From Ureibacillus manganicus DSM 26584 (GTDB lineage: Bacteria; Bacillota; Bacilli; Bacillales_A; Planococcaceae): a DNA stretch of 64,000 bases. A model generated the notes under the pieces. It was not told where the DNA came from. It saw only the letters and a program-made list of their open reading frames with translations, and made no database searches. The stretch is taken from the NCBI RefSeq assembly GCF_000772945.1, contig NZ_JPVN01000007.1, forward strand, positions 117,320 through 181,319, read 5' to 3'. The position numbers and the translations under genes are program-made. Shown here in pieces: positions 41,308-49,725 of the stretch (the stretch's first letter is position 1; the number at the start of each line of letters is the position of its first letter).

Positions 41308-42198
41308 CTATAATAGGATTTCATCTTGCAAGTATTGATCCAACACTGAGCGTAATGTATTTAACTGGTCTTCGTTTAATGGTGTCATCGGAAGTCGAAC
41401 ACCACCAACTGGAATACCGTTTAAATTTAATGCAGCTTTAACAGAAGTTGGATTTGGTGTAGCAAATAATATATTCATTATTGGAAGAAGTCTTCGGTGA
41501 TCACGAGCTGCTTCTTGGAAGTTTCCAAGCTGGAACTTTTTAATCATCGCTTGCATTTCATTTCCAATAATATGTGAGGATACAGAAATTACACCAGTAC
41601 CACCAATTGATAGAACTGGAATTGTTAATCCATCATCACCACTATATAAAGAAAAGTCCTCAGGTGTTTTTTCAATCATTTCAGCCATAGCATTTAAATT
41701 GCCACTAGCTTCTTTAATTGCAACGATATTTTTTATTTTTGATAGCTCAATTACAGTTTCAACAGATAGGTTTACAGCACTTCTACCTGGAATATTGTAA
41801 AGAATAATCGGCAGTGTAGTTACGTTAGCAATTGCTTTAAAGTGCTCATACATGCCTTCTTGAGAAGGTTTGTTATAGTAAGGAGTAACAAGCATAATAC
41901 CATCAACACCAGCATTTTCAGCTTGTTTTGTTAGTTCGATCGATGCTTTTGTGTTGTATGAGCCAGTACCTGCAATAACAGGAATTCGTCCATCTACTAC
42001 TTTTACAGCAAATTTAAATAATAGTACTTTTTCTTCTTCAGATAATGTTGGAGATTCTCCTGTAGTACCAGATACGACTAAACCATCAGTTCCGTTTGCG
42101 ATTAAATAATTAATTAAGTTTTCAGTTGCATTCCAATCGATTTCACCGTTTTCATCAAAAGGAGTTACCGTTGCTGTTAAAATTCTTCCAAAATTCAT
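41308..42198 (-). CDS. dapA: 4-hydroxy-tetrahydrodipicolinate synthase
   Basis: Condenses pyruvate with aspartate semialdehyde, the first committed step to lysine and, in spores, dipicolinate. The 296-residue TIM-barrel protein has GTTGESPTLSEEE, the YNIPGRSAVNL tyrosine motif and the Schiff-base lysine in IVAIKEASGN (near residue 163). GSDD-type binding residues occur in LYSGDDGLTIP. ATG 42198 follows GTGGAGAAG. The gene lies behind a lysine riboswitch and is monocistronic with its own terminator. Confidence 0.95.
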   Translation of the reverse strand: MNFGRILTATVTPFDENGEIDWNATENLINYLIANGTDGLVVSGTTGESPTLSEEEKVLLFKFAVKVVDGRIPVIAGTGSYNTKASIELTKQAENAGVDGIMLVTPYYNKPSQEGMYEHFKAIANVTTLPIILYNIPGRSAVNLSVETVIELSKIKNIVAIKEASGNLNAMAEMIEKTPEDFSLYSGDDGLTIPVLSIGGTGVISVSSHIIGNEMQAMIKKFQLGNFQEAARDHRRLLPIMNILFATPNPTSVKAALNLNGIPVGGVRLPMTPLNEDQLNTLRSVLDQYLQDEILL

Positions 42199-42261
42199 TT
42201 CTTCTCCACATCCTTAACCTTTTTTATTAGAAATTAGAGGGAGAAGGGCGTTAGTATTAAA

Positions 42262-42296
42262 CGCAAAAAGCAACAACGAGGGCTCGTTGTTGCTTA
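42262..42296 (-). terminator. Riboswitch-controlled terminator upstream of dapA
   Basis: Minus-strand AGCAACAACGAG and CTCGTTGTTGCT form a 12-bp stem followed by TTTTTGCGTTT. It is the expression platform of the adjacent lysine aptamer. Confidence 0.92.
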
Positions 42297-42309
42297 GAAA
42301 TAAAGTTCA

Positions 42310-42500
42310 TTTCCTTCGCGTAAGATAGCCCTCCATATAGTTTCCTACATGACAATCCTGCACTTATTTAATGCAGAACCAGCTCCAAGAACAATGAGGT
42401 TTCTTGAAACTTCGGCAAATTCCCCTTTCCACAATTTTCAACGGATCTCATTATCCTCAAGTTGTGTACTAATGGTTTTTGCGCCTCTATCCTTACTTCA
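42310..42500 (-). promoter_or_regulatory. Lysine riboswitch (L box) controlling dapA
   Basis: Read on the minus strand, this leader shows the lysine aptamer landmarks in order: GATAGAGGCGC, AGTAC, TGAGGATAATGAGA, GGGGAATTTGCCGAAG, AGCTGG, TGCAGGATTGTCATG and TGGAGGGCTATC. P1 is formed by GTAAGGATAG (42496-42487) and CTATCTTAC (42328-42320). A terminator follows at 42296-42262 and dapA starts 64 bp after it. Lysine should close the aptamer and stop transcription. Confidence 0.93.
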
Positions 42501-42744
42501 AAATTTGAAATAAGAAAATATATAATTAAACAAATAATACCCCTTTTCACAATGGAAAGCAATACTCAAAATTTTAAAAAATTCAGATTAACATAACCTA
42601 TCGTAGATGGAGGTGTTTTGTTAATTTTATTTATATTTTGTTAATTAAATGTAAATATGAAGCATATAGGATAACTATAGGAATAGTTTAAATAACAACT
42701 TTGAAATAGAGAGTCCTAAATAATAATGAGTTACAGGTGATTAT

Positions 42745-43245
42745 ATGAAATATAAATTATCGATAAAAATAGCTTGTTACCTTATGTTAGGAATGTTGGC
42801 TATCGGATTATACAGTTATTCACAAAAGAATCCTGCAGTATTATTACGAACAGAAATCTCACCAATTGATGAAGAAACATTTATGCAATTAGGATCTTAT
42901 GAAAAAAATAAGTCCAAAGACCAAAACAACTATCAGGAAGTATCATTTTCGTTGAAAGTAAATTATCCTAACGAAATTGAAAATCTGGAAGTACGTATTC
43001 CTCAATATTTTAGTGAACTGTTTGGTAATGATATTTATTTAGGTGCAAAATATAAGGAGTCTAATAACAAAGAAAAGTACCAATTTATTCATGAAGCAGA
43101 AATACTCTTATATACAGGTAATGTGACTAATGAAGAAATTCGAAATATACTTGATGAAGGAATTGTAAACTTAAGTTGGGTATATGAAGGTGAAAATATA
43201 CAGCAGAAATATAACATTGGTGATTCCGTAATATTTATAAAATAA
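42745..43245 (+). CDS. Membrane-anchored or secreted protein of unknown function
   Basis: I do not recognise this 166-residue protein. Residues 7-24 (IKIACYLMLGMLAIGLYS) form a signal or membrane anchor. The rest is a polar domain with a predicted beta-rich pattern (EVSFSLKVNYPNEIENLEV, IVNLSWVYEGENIQQKYNI), no cysteines and no catalytic signature. ATG 42745 follows AGGTGATT. Single gene with a terminator; possibly a species-level gene. Confidence 0.7.
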   Translation: MKYKLSIKIACYLMLGMLAIGLYSYSQKNPAVLLRTEISPIDEETFMQLGSYEKNKSKDQNNYQEVSFSLKVNYPNEIENLEVRIPQYFSELFGNDIYLGAKYKESNNKEKYQFIHEAEILLYTGNVTNEEIRNILDEGIVNLSWVYEGENIQQKYNIGDSVIFIK

Positions 43246-43249
43246 GACT

Positions 43250-43286
43250 GTAAAACCCGACCTTCTTAAAGAATGTCGGGTTTTAC
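43250..43286. terminator. Terminator between convergent genes
   Basis: TAAAACCCGAC and GTCGGGTTTTA arms. Confidence 0.88.
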
Positions 43287-43325
43287 TATTTCTCTAGATG
43301 TTATATGTATCAGGCTATTTGAAAA

Positions 43326-43781
43326 TTATTTTCTCAAAGATACAAAGTATTTAAAAGTAGTACCAATAACAATAAGTAAAACAATTAAAATTAAGATATA
43401 TTGAAAATTTAATAAAAGTAATTGCCAGCCGTTTTTCACTGCGAAAATTAGATCAATAAAAATCACGTGTGCAATTAATATCAAAAGCAGTTTATTAAAT
43501 TTTGAATCGCGTTTTGAAACAATGGCTTTCCCCATTTGAAATAACAATACAATTAATATAAATATTCCTGTAAATATTAATAAGGTTGGCAAAAGTAAAT
43601 TCATGAAAAAGCTAATTTGGTCATTGCCATCAAAAACAAGATCAACTAAGGATGTCCCTAATTCAAGTTCCGCCATTATTGGTTTAGATAACCATCTAGA
43701 AAATAAAAACATTAAAAATGTTAAGGCTAGTCCAACAGAATAAAATATTAAATCGAAACTGTCCTGACTTTTTTTAACCAA
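43326..43781 (-). CDS. Four-helix membrane protein of unknown function
   Basis: 151 residues with four hydrophobic segments (about 10-30, 58-82, 95-115 and 122-145) and a charged tail. I cannot assign a family; the arrangement suggests a small inner-membrane protein. TTG 43781 lies 9 bases after GAGGGGAG. Single gene, divergent from the SASP gene about 230 bp away. Confidence 0.7.
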   Translation of the reverse strand: MVKKSQDSFDLIFYSVGLALTFLMFLFSRWLSKPIMAELELGTSLVDLVFDGNDQISFFMNLLLPTLLIFTGIFILIVLLFQMGKAIVSKRDSKFNKLLLILIAHVIFIDLIFAVKNGWQLLLLNFQYILILIVLLIVIGTTFKYFVSLRK

Positions 43782-43957
43782 ACAAGTTCTCTCCCCTCAA
43801 ATCCCAATTATTTTGGTAATTTAATGTATGTTGTAGAGAGCGCAATTAAAACGGAGAATTGGTTGTAGTAGAACTCTTTAGTTTATATTTTTTCCCTTAT
43901 TAATTTAAAAGTTAAATTGATAAATGATTATTCATATCTATTGTAAATATTTATTAA

Positions 43958-43988
43958 TGTATTAAAAAAGCCTCCTTCGTGCATTCTA
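43958..43988 (+). promoter_or_regulatory. Candidate sigma-G promoter of the SASP gene
   Basis: TGTATTA (43958-43964) and CATTCTA (43982-43988) with a 17-bp spacer resemble sigma-G boxes, as expected for a SASP. The start point would be only about 18 bases before the ATG, so this is tentative. Confidence 0.3.
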
Positions 43989-44003
43989 AAATACACAAGG
44001 AGG
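43971..44003 (+). promoter_or_regulatory. Stem-loop sequestering the SASP ribosome binding site
   Basis: CCTCCTT-c-GTG (43971-43981) pairs with CAC-AAGGAGG (43994-44003), ten pairs with one bulge. The right arm contains the whole GGAGG, so any transcript starting upstream would have its Shine-Dalgarno locked. Confidence 0.6.
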
Positions 44004-44011
44004 TGAAAGAA

Positions 44012-44224
44012 ATGGCTTCTAACAACGGTAGTTCAAATAAGTTAGTATTTCCTGGGGCACAAGCTGCAGTGGATCAAATGAAATATGAAATTGCACAAGA
44101 GTTTGGTGTTCAGTTATCAGCAGATAATTCTTCACGCGCTAACGGATCAGTAGGTGGAGAGATTACCAAACGCCTTGTGCAAATGGCTGAAGCACAATTA
44201 AGAGGTAGAACTCCAAGCGAATAA
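44012..44224 (+). CDS. Alpha/beta-type small acid-soluble spore protein
   Basis: A 70-residue SASP that coats and protects spore [15 protein letters not shown] contains the GPR protease cleavage site, and [19 protein letters not shown] is the conserved C-terminal DNA-binding block. ATG 44012 follows the perfect AAGGAGGTGAAAGAA. Degraded by GPR during germination, by family knowledge. A terminator follows. Confidence 0.96.
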   Translation: MASNNGSSNKLVFPGAQAAVDQMKYEIAQEFGVQLSADNSSRANGSVGGEITKRLVQMAEAQLRGRTPSE

Positions 44225-44240
44225 TTAAACGTATATGGAT

Positions 44241-44275
44241 GAGGTTGATTCTTCTAGAATCAGCCTCTTTAAATT
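44241..44275 (+). terminator. Terminator after the SASP gene
   Basis: GAGGTTGATTC pairs with GAATCAGCCTC (one G-U) and a T-rich stretch follows. Confidence 0.8.
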
Positions 44276-44313
44276 TTGGTGGATTCTTATTTCAGTAAAG
44301 TTATCGCCAAGTT

Positions 44314-45237
44314 TTAGCGAACATATTCACTTTCAATGGAAGAAATTTTTTCGTATAACAATTTGTTCACAGGAACGTTAATGTTGTGTTTTTGTGCATA
44401 TTTTAATACTGTTCCAGAGAAAAGTTCAACTTCGCTTAAACGCTTTGCATCAACGTCTTGTGCCATTGATGGTTTTCCTTCGGGACTTAAGGTACCAAGA
44501 ACGGTTAACCAATAACTCAAATCATCTTCTGATAGCCCAATACCTTCTTTTTCTGCTACTTTTATAACTTCACGCATTGCAGCAATCATAGTTTGACGGG
44601 CTTCACCTTCTTTTAAAACCTCTCCATAGTTACTTTTATAAACTGCTACTGTTTGGTTTACTCCGACATTTAACATGAATTTGCCCCAAATTCGATGTTT
44701 CATATTTGTGTCAATCTCATAAGGTAGCTCTACAAGTTGAAAAAACTTTTCTACAGCTCTTGTTTGTTCAGAGATTATACCTGATTTACGATCTCCGAAA
44801 ACGAGCTTTCCTTTATGATGATATGTTAATTGATTGTCAACTTTAACCGCATCCATCCCTTGTGCAACACAATATAAGACGTTATCAAAACCGAATGCCT
44901 CACCAATCATTTCCTCGCTAATAATGCCATTTAAAGCAGACATAAAGATCGTATTTGGTCCGACATGATTTATTACGGATCGAATTGCATTTTGTAAGCC
45001 TTCGAATTTAACAGTAAAAAGAATTAAATCAGAAGGTGGAATGGACTCTTCAGGTGTTACATAATTGAAATCACAAAGTTCTCCATTACAATAAATTCCA
45101 GTTTTTAAATAACGATTAATACGGTCTTGATCAGCAATTATTCTAACATTTTCCTTTGAGAATTTTTTTGAAAAATGGTGTGCGTACATAATTCCTAAAG
45201 CACCTAATCCGATAATTGAAACAGTTTTAATCTCCAT
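44314..45237 (-). CDS. 2-dehydropantoate 2-reductase family protein
   Basis: A 307-residue ketopantoate-reductase-fold protein with N-terminal Rossmann motif VSIIGLGALGIMYAHHF, the family SALNGI segment, KHRIWGKFMLNVGVNQT, and a C-terminal helical domain with PSMAQDVDAKRLSEVE. It would use NADPH to make pantoate for coenzyme A. Other PanE-like paralogues exist in Bacilli, so the substrate is not certain. ATG 45237 is preferred because GAAAGG precedes it; ATG 45255 has no site. Confidence 0.85.
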   Translation of the reverse strand: MEIKTVSIIGLGALGIMYAHHFSKKFSKENVRIIADQDRINRYLKTGIYCNGELCDFNYVTPEESIPPSDLILFTVKFEGLQNAIRSVINHVGPNTIFMSALNGIISEEMIGEAFGFDNVLYCVAQGMDAVKVDNQLTYHHKGKLVFGDRKSGIISEQTRAVEKFFQLVELPYEIDTNMKHRIWGKFMLNVGVNQTVAVYKSNYGEVLKEGEARQTMIAAMREVIKVAEKEGIGLSEDDLSYWLTVLGTLSPEGKPSMAQDVDAKRLSEVELFSGTVLKYAQKHNINVPVNKLLYEKISSIESEYVR

Positions 45238-45290
45238 AGAATCGCTACCTTTCACATAACTTATATGTACTTTAGTGTATCACATAAAAA

Positions 45291-45335
45291 ATACCAGGCA
45301 CTCAAGCAATTATAAATTGTTTGAGTACCTGGCAC
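45291..45335. terminator. Large hairpin between the panE-like and Mrr-like genes
   Basis: CCAGG-ACTCAA and TTGAGTACCTGG with an inner CAATT/AATTG stem form a long hairpin just past the 3' end of the leftward Mrr-like gene. T-runs are poor. Confidence 0.55.
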
Positions 45336-45340
45336 TTAAG

Positions 45341-46009
45341 TTATTTATTTAATATGAATGAAAAAGCTGCAGCAAAGCGATATTTTTTATTTGTCGTTTT
45401 TAACATTTTCGTAAGTTCATCTCTGTCAATTAACTTGATTCCCTTACGCTTTGCCAACTTTTTAGCAGATGATGTGTAGTATTGGTTTGTTATTACAATT
45501 GCTCCGTTTGCAGCGTATTGATTTAGCGCCTCTATCGCCTCGTGGATTGTACCAGGACCAACTTTCTCACTCTTACGTTTTGTTTGAACTACATAAGTTT
45601 TTATACCTTTTTTGATGATTAAGTCTGCTCCTAGCTCTGAGCCATTTTTTAATACGGTAGTATAACCTTGTGTTTCTAAAATTGGCTTTAAAAATTGAGC
45701 TACTTCAACACAATTTAATTGATTTATCCTTTTCATGTCAACTTTGTACATTTTACTATAAGTCATCTTTTTAAACGGCTTAGCAAAAGATTTCAAAAGT
45801 ACAATTATTTTGTTCATACAATAAGAACCAAATGGTTTATATAAAAATGCTAGTACCACAAAAAGGATTAGATAGAATTGAACATTCGTAAAACTAGGCT
45901 CAATGGATAGCCAATTAAATATTGCAATTACAATTCCAAATCCTAAAAAACTAAGTAATAGTAAGTGTGTTAATCTATTTTCTCTTACCTTTGAAGTATG
46001 TCGACTCAT
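45341..46009 (-). CDS. Membrane-anchored restriction endonuclease-like (Mrr_cat) protein
   Basis: 222 residues: two membrane segments (about residues 13-31 and 42-60) followed by a cytoplasmic domain with the Mrr/PD-(D/E)xK fold. GSELGADLIIKKGIKTYVVQTKRK gives the Asp and QxK catalytic pattern, and HEAIEALNQYAANGAIVITN matches the Mrr helix-strand that follows. Members without a methylase partner may act in DNA damage, phage defence or RNA processing. ATG 46009 follows AAAGG; ATG 46018 is too close. No modification gene is adjacent. Confidence 0.82.
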   Translation of the reverse strand: MSRHTSKVRENRLTHLLLLSFLGFGIVIAIFNWLSIEPSFTNVQFYLILFVVLAFLYKPFGSYCMNKIIVLLKSFAKPFKKMTYSKMYKVDMKRINQLNCVEVAQFLKPILETQGYTTVLKNGSELGADLIIKKGIKTYVVQTKRKSEKVGPGTIHEAIEALNQYAANGAIVITNQYYTSSAKKLAKRKGIKLIDRDELTKMLKTTNKKYRFAAAFSFILNK

Positions 46010-46205
46010 TGCTGTCATCCTTTAATCATTTTATTTGCCGAATTGAACATAATCTGCAAAAACAGATCATTAGTATGAACTAATTTAGGTCAATCTGTAT
46101 TTAGCTAATAGTATCGACAAAATTTGCACAAATTATGATTGAGGTCGAAGAATGTGTAATTTTAAACATTCATTTTTACTAACGAAACTAAGGAGATGTC
46201 GCTTT

Positions 46206-47468
46206 ATGTCGAATAATCAAATACCTAGGGAAGATGGAATCGATCATACATTACCTCTATTAAAAGAAGGTTATGAGTTTATTTTAAATAGAAAGAGGAG
46301 TTTCAATTCCAATATTTTCGAAACGCGCATTATGGGGAAGAAATCATTATGTATGAGTGGAAGGGATGCTGCTCAAGTATTTTATGATACACACTTATTT
46401 CATCGTGAAGGTGCAGCACCTAACCGATTAGTGCAAACTTTATTTGGCGAAAACGGCGTTCAATCGCTTGATGGGCAAGCGCATAGACACCGAAAAGAGA
46501 TGCACATGTCTATCATGAATGAAAAAAATATAAAGAAATTTCAAGAGCTAGCAATTCAATATTGGGAAAAAGCGCTAGATCACTGGACAAAAAAGGAAGA
46601 CATTGTTTTGTATGATGAAGTTAAGGAGCTTCTATGTAAGGTAGCATGCACTTGGGCGGGAGTTCTTGTTGAAGAAGAAGAAATAAAATGGCTTACTAAA
46701 GAACTAAGTGAGATGTTTGAAGGAGCTGGAGCAATAGGTCCAAATCATTGGAAGGGAAGAAATGCCCAAAATAATGTAGAAAAGTGGATGGGCGAATTAG
46801 TTGGGAAAATTCGAGAAGGTAAACTTATACCACCAGAAGATACAGCATTATATCAATATACATGGTACAAAGATTTAGATGGAAACTTACTTGATCCTTC
46901 AATCGTTGTTGTTGAATTGTTAAATGTTTATAGACCTATGGTAGCGATAGCAGTCTATATAAACTTTGTTGCATTGGCACTAATTGAACATCCTGATGAA
47001 ATAGAAAAACTAAAAAATGCAGATGAGAAATATACCTATATGTTCATTGATGAAGTAAGAAGATATTATCCGTTCTTCCCATTTATCGCTGCAAAAGTTA
47101 AAGAGGACTTTACATGGAGAGATTATAAAATTGAAAAGGGTACATTAGCTTATTTAGACATTTATGGCACAAATCATGATGAAAACTTATGGTTATATCC
47201 ACAAGAATTTAACCCAAACCGCTTTGCAGACCAAGGTAATGATCGTTTCAGTTTTATTCCTCAAGGTGGAGGTGAATATTTAACAGGTCACCGCTGTGCT
47301 GGAGAGCAGTTAACGATAGAAATGATGAAAGTAAGTTTAGATTATTTAGTAAATCATATGGATTACGAAGTGCCTGAACAAGATTTAACTTTTGAAATGA
47401 ATGAATTTCCAAGCATTCCACGTAGTCGAGTTATACTGAGAAATGTAGAGAGAAAATTAACTCACTAA
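46206..47468 (+). CDS. CYP152-family fatty-acid peroxygenase (cytochrome P450)
   Basis: A 420-residue P450 of the CYP152 type (B. subtilis YbdT, P450-BS-beta), which uses hydrogen peroxide to hydroxylate or decarboxylate fatty acids. Visible features are QAHRHRKEMHMSIM, the active-site VELLNVYRPMVAIAVYINF with the carboxylate-binding Arg-Pro in helix I (replacing the usual acid-Thr pair), and haem-ligand GGGEYLTGHRCAGE near the C-terminus. ATG 46206 follows AAGGAGATG; the open frame upstream is not supported. It lies just before nrnB, with 24 bp between. Confidence 0.9.
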   Translation: MSNNQIPREDGIDHTLPLLKEGYEFILNRKRSFNSNIFETRIMGKKSLCMSGRDAAQVFYDTHLFHREGAAPNRLVQTLFGENGVQSLDGQAHRHRKEMHMSIMNEKNIKKFQELAIQYWEKALDHWTKKEDIVLYDEVKELLCKVACTWAGVLVEEEEIKWLTKELSEMFEGAGAIGPNHWKGRNAQNNVEKWMGELVGKIREGKLIPPEDTALYQYTWYKDLDGNLLDPSIVVVELLNVYRPMVAIAVYINFVALALIEHPDEIEKLKNADEKYTYMFIDEVRRYYPFFPFIAAKVKEDFTWRDYKIEKGTLAYLDIYGTNHDENLWLYPQEFNPNRFADQGNDRFSFIPQGGGEYLTGHRCAGEQLTIEMMKVSLDYLVNHMDYEVPEQDLTFEMNEFPSIPRSRVILRNVERKLTH

Positions 47469-47492
47469 TGATAATTACTTTGAGGTGGAAAA

Positions 47493-48668
47493 ATGTATAA
47501 GTTGCTATCCCATAACGATTTAGATGGGGTTGGATGCGGAATTTTGGCGAAACTTGCCTTTGGTCAAGATGTGACAGTTCGCTATAATTCTATATCATCC
47601 CTAAATCGAGAAATTGAATATTTTTTAGAAAAAGATTCTCCGGAGACATTTTTGTTTATAACGGATCTATCCCCAAATGAGGAAAATGAGCATAAATTGC
47701 AGCAGTTTTATGAAAAAACTGGAAATGTCCAACTAATCGATCATCACAAAACTGCGCAGCATTTCGATGAATATCAATGGGGATATGTACTAGTTGAAGA
47801 CGATATAGGCCGATTAACGAGTGCGACATCGCTCTTTTTCGAATACTTAGTAAATAATAATTATTTAACTAAGTCTACAGCAATTACCGAATTTGTTGAG
47901 CTTGTAAGACAGTATGATACTTGGGAATGGGAGAAAAATGAAAACCATAAAGCTCATTCATTAAACTCATTATTTTATTTAGTGTCGATTGACGAGTTTG
48001 AAGAAACAATGTTAGAGCGTTTGCAAACAAGTGATCGTTTTGATTTTGATGAGTTTGAAAAGAGACTTCTTAACATGGAAGAAGATAAAATTGAACGATA
48101 TATACGACGAAAACGTAGAGAAATCGTACAAGCAAAGGTTGGAAATTATTTTGCTGGGGTTGTTTACGCTGAGTCCTATCACTCAGAACTTGGAAATGAG
48201 TTAGGAAAAGAGCATCCACATCTAGATTATATAGCTATCCTGAATATGGGGGGGAAACGAATTTCGTTCCGTACAATCCATAATCATATAGACGTGTCAG
48301 AAATTGCAGGACATTTTGGTGGTGGTGGTCATCAAAAAGCTTCGGGGTGTAATTTAGTTGAAGAAGCATATAAACTATATGTATTAGATACATTCCACTT
48401 TGATGCTATTCAAGAAGATGCAAAACGAAATCGACATAATTTAAAAGAATCTACATTTGGTGCTATGTATAAAAGTCGAAGTAATGATTTGTTTTTTGTT
48501 TACCCTAAAGATGAGAAATGGATTATTGAGCATAATAAAGTCATTTTAAAAGAGGTTTTCGAAAGTTATTTAGAGGCTGAAATCTTTTTAAAGAGAACTT
48601 TTGAGGCAAGGCTTGTACGTGATGAGGAATTCGTAGAGTATTTGATGAAAGAAGTTAGAAAATCATAA
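47493..48668 (+). CDS. nrnB: DHH-family nanoRNase NrnB
   Basis: Degrades short RNA oligonucleotides. 391 residues, similar to B. subtilis NrnB. The DHH phosphoesterase motifs are SHNDLDGVGCG, ITDLSP, the LIDHHKTA motif III and DTWEWE. The DHHA1 domain contains FGGGGHQKASGC. ATG 47493 has GAGGTGG upstream. The 24-bp gap from the P450 gene, without a terminator, makes co-transcription likely although no functional link is obvious. Confidence 0.92.
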   Translation: MYKLLSHNDLDGVGCGILAKLAFGQDVTVRYNSISSLNREIEYFLEKDSPETFLFITDLSPNEENEHKLQQFYEKTGNVQLIDHHKTAQHFDEYQWGYVLVEDDIGRLTSATSLFFEYLVNNNYLTKSTAITEFVELVRQYDTWEWEKNENHKAHSLNSLFYLVSIDEFEETMLERLQTSDRFDFDEFEKRLLNMEEDKIERYIRRKRREIVQAKVGNYFAGVVYAESYHSELGNELGKEHPHLDYIAILNMGGKRISFRTIHNHIDVSEIAGHFGGGGHQKASGCNLVEEAYKLYVLDTFHFDAIQEDAKRNRHNLKESTFGAMYKSRSNDLFFVYPKDEKWIIEHNKVILKEVFESYLEAEIFLKRTFEARLVRDEEFVEYLMKEVRKS

Positions 48669-48691
48669 ATACTAAAACTGAAAAAGGAACT

Positions 48692-49019
48692 GAGGCTGGG
48701 ACAAAAGATAACTTTCAACCAAGAGTCAGTATTACGTATGATAAAAATCTGCTATTAGAAAGTCGTTCGTTGGAGAGGCATGCGAAGACTCTCTCGAAAA
48801 TACTAAAGTATTTTCTCGTTGCGATGATAATTCAAGGAAGCATTCCTTGTCCTGCAGGACGTAGAAGCAGTCATGAGACCCCGGAGAGCTTTAGCTCCCG
48901 GAGGCTCATGGCTTCCCTGCGGAAAGCGAAGCATGCATCGGAAACGAACGTCACTATATTAAAAAAGTACAATCCAATTTGAATGATGGATTGTACCTTT
49001 TCACTTATGTCCCAGCCTC
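48692..49019. repeat. 328-bp intergenic repeat-type element with 12-bp terminal inverted repeats
   Basis: GAGGCTGGGACA (48692-48703) and TGTCCCAGCCTC (49008-49019) are perfect inverted ends. The interior is more GC-rich and contains nested palindromes, including CATGAGACCCCGGAG with CGGAGGCTCATG, then TTCCCTGCGGAAAGCGAAGC and GGAAACGAACG, strings I associate with dispersed intergenic elements of Bacillaceae. It has no supported ORF, so it is non-autonomous (MITE-like) or a structured RNA. Confidence 0.75.
48961..48995 (-). terminator. Terminator of the 49.1-kb leftward gene, inside the repeat element
   Basis: On the minus strand, GTACAATCCA and TGGATTGTAC arms are followed by TTTTTT. It lies within the right end of the inverted-repeat element. 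Confidence 0.75.
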
Positions 49020-49068
49020 GTTTAGTTTTTATATACAACCTGTTTAGTTATATATTGTACAAATTTAA

Positions 49069-49725
49069 TTATGAGTTATGATCTTGTATGTTAAATAGAA
49101 ACTCCCACTTTTCTTGATTTAATATTTCCTCTTGATGTAGTTGGAACCCACCACCTAGAAATACAGTTGTTCCTTGTATTGCAATAACCATTGCTTCAAG
49201 TTGATTATCAACTTTCCTATACACATCGCCAATTGAAGGTATAAATTCATCATCCAGTAACTCATTTTGGGTTTCGTCATCATCTATGGAATTATCTTTA
49301 ACTTGATAATCGATTGGATTGCTAATTTCTAATCGTCCTGGAACCATTAACAAGTATTCACTATGTTTAATTCCATTTGAATTTTCAGTAACTACTCCTT
49401 TTGATTCGACAGATGCAACGATTTCAATCTCATTTAAAGAGTAATGATCGAAATAATCTGGGTCTGGATTCGTAATTAGTATATAGTCGCCAACTTGTGC
49501 AATTCTTTCTTTACTTAGTGTGTATCTCTTTTTGTTAAAAATAAAACTATCGAATTCTTTTGGTTGATATTTTTCAATCTCTTTTGCAATACATAAATGT
49601 TGTGTCATATCTCGTAATCGATATAGGTGAACTGATTGCTTAAACATTGTTTTGACTGCGTATACCTTGTGTAACTCATTGTTGTAGTAAACAAATTGTC
49701 CTTTTCGAACTTGTAATAAATTCAT
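49069..49725 (-). CDS. Conserved hypothetical protein
   Basis: A 218-residue cytosolic protein I cannot assign. It starts MNLLQVRKGQFVYYNNELHK at ATG 49725 behind TTTGGAGGAAG; the open frame upstream to 49773 is rejected. The N-terminal ~60 residues look like a small beta-barrel (KOW/SH3-like), repeated weakly in the middle (YTLSKERIAQVGDYILITNP) and at the end (PSIGDVYRKVDNQLEAMVIA). An acidic linker with DDDETQNELLDDEF separates them. Possibly a nucleic-acid- or protein-binding scaffold. Single gene. Confidence 0.7.
   Translation of the reverse strand: MNLLQVRKGQFVYYNNELHKVYAVKTMFKQSVHLYRLRDMTQHLCIAKEIEKYQPKEFDSFIFNKKRYTLSKERIAQVGDYILITNPDPDYFDHYSLNEIEIVASVESKGVVTENSNGIKHSEYLLMVPGRLEISNPIDYQVKDNSIDDDETQNELLDDEFIPSIGDVYRKVDNQLEAMVIAIQGTTVFLGGGFQLHQEEILNQEKWEFLFNIQDHNS

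Noticed and set aside
40141..42198. dapA and the tartrate dehydrogenase as one operon
   Set aside because: A credible terminator at 41261-41294 separates them and the functions are unrelated.
42368..42562. 64-codon minus-strand ORF upstream of dapA
   Set aside because: It coincides with the lysine aptamer, lacks a ribosome site, and its apparent codons are the conserved riboswitch sequence.
45291..45335. Mobile-element end near the panE-like gene
   Set aside because: The long dyad lies just past a gene's 3' end, is single in the window and has no target-site duplication, so a hairpin terminator is simpler.
48770..48982. 70-codon ORF inside the inverted-repeat element
   Set aside because: It has no Shine-Dalgarno, runs through nested palindromes and is explained by the element.
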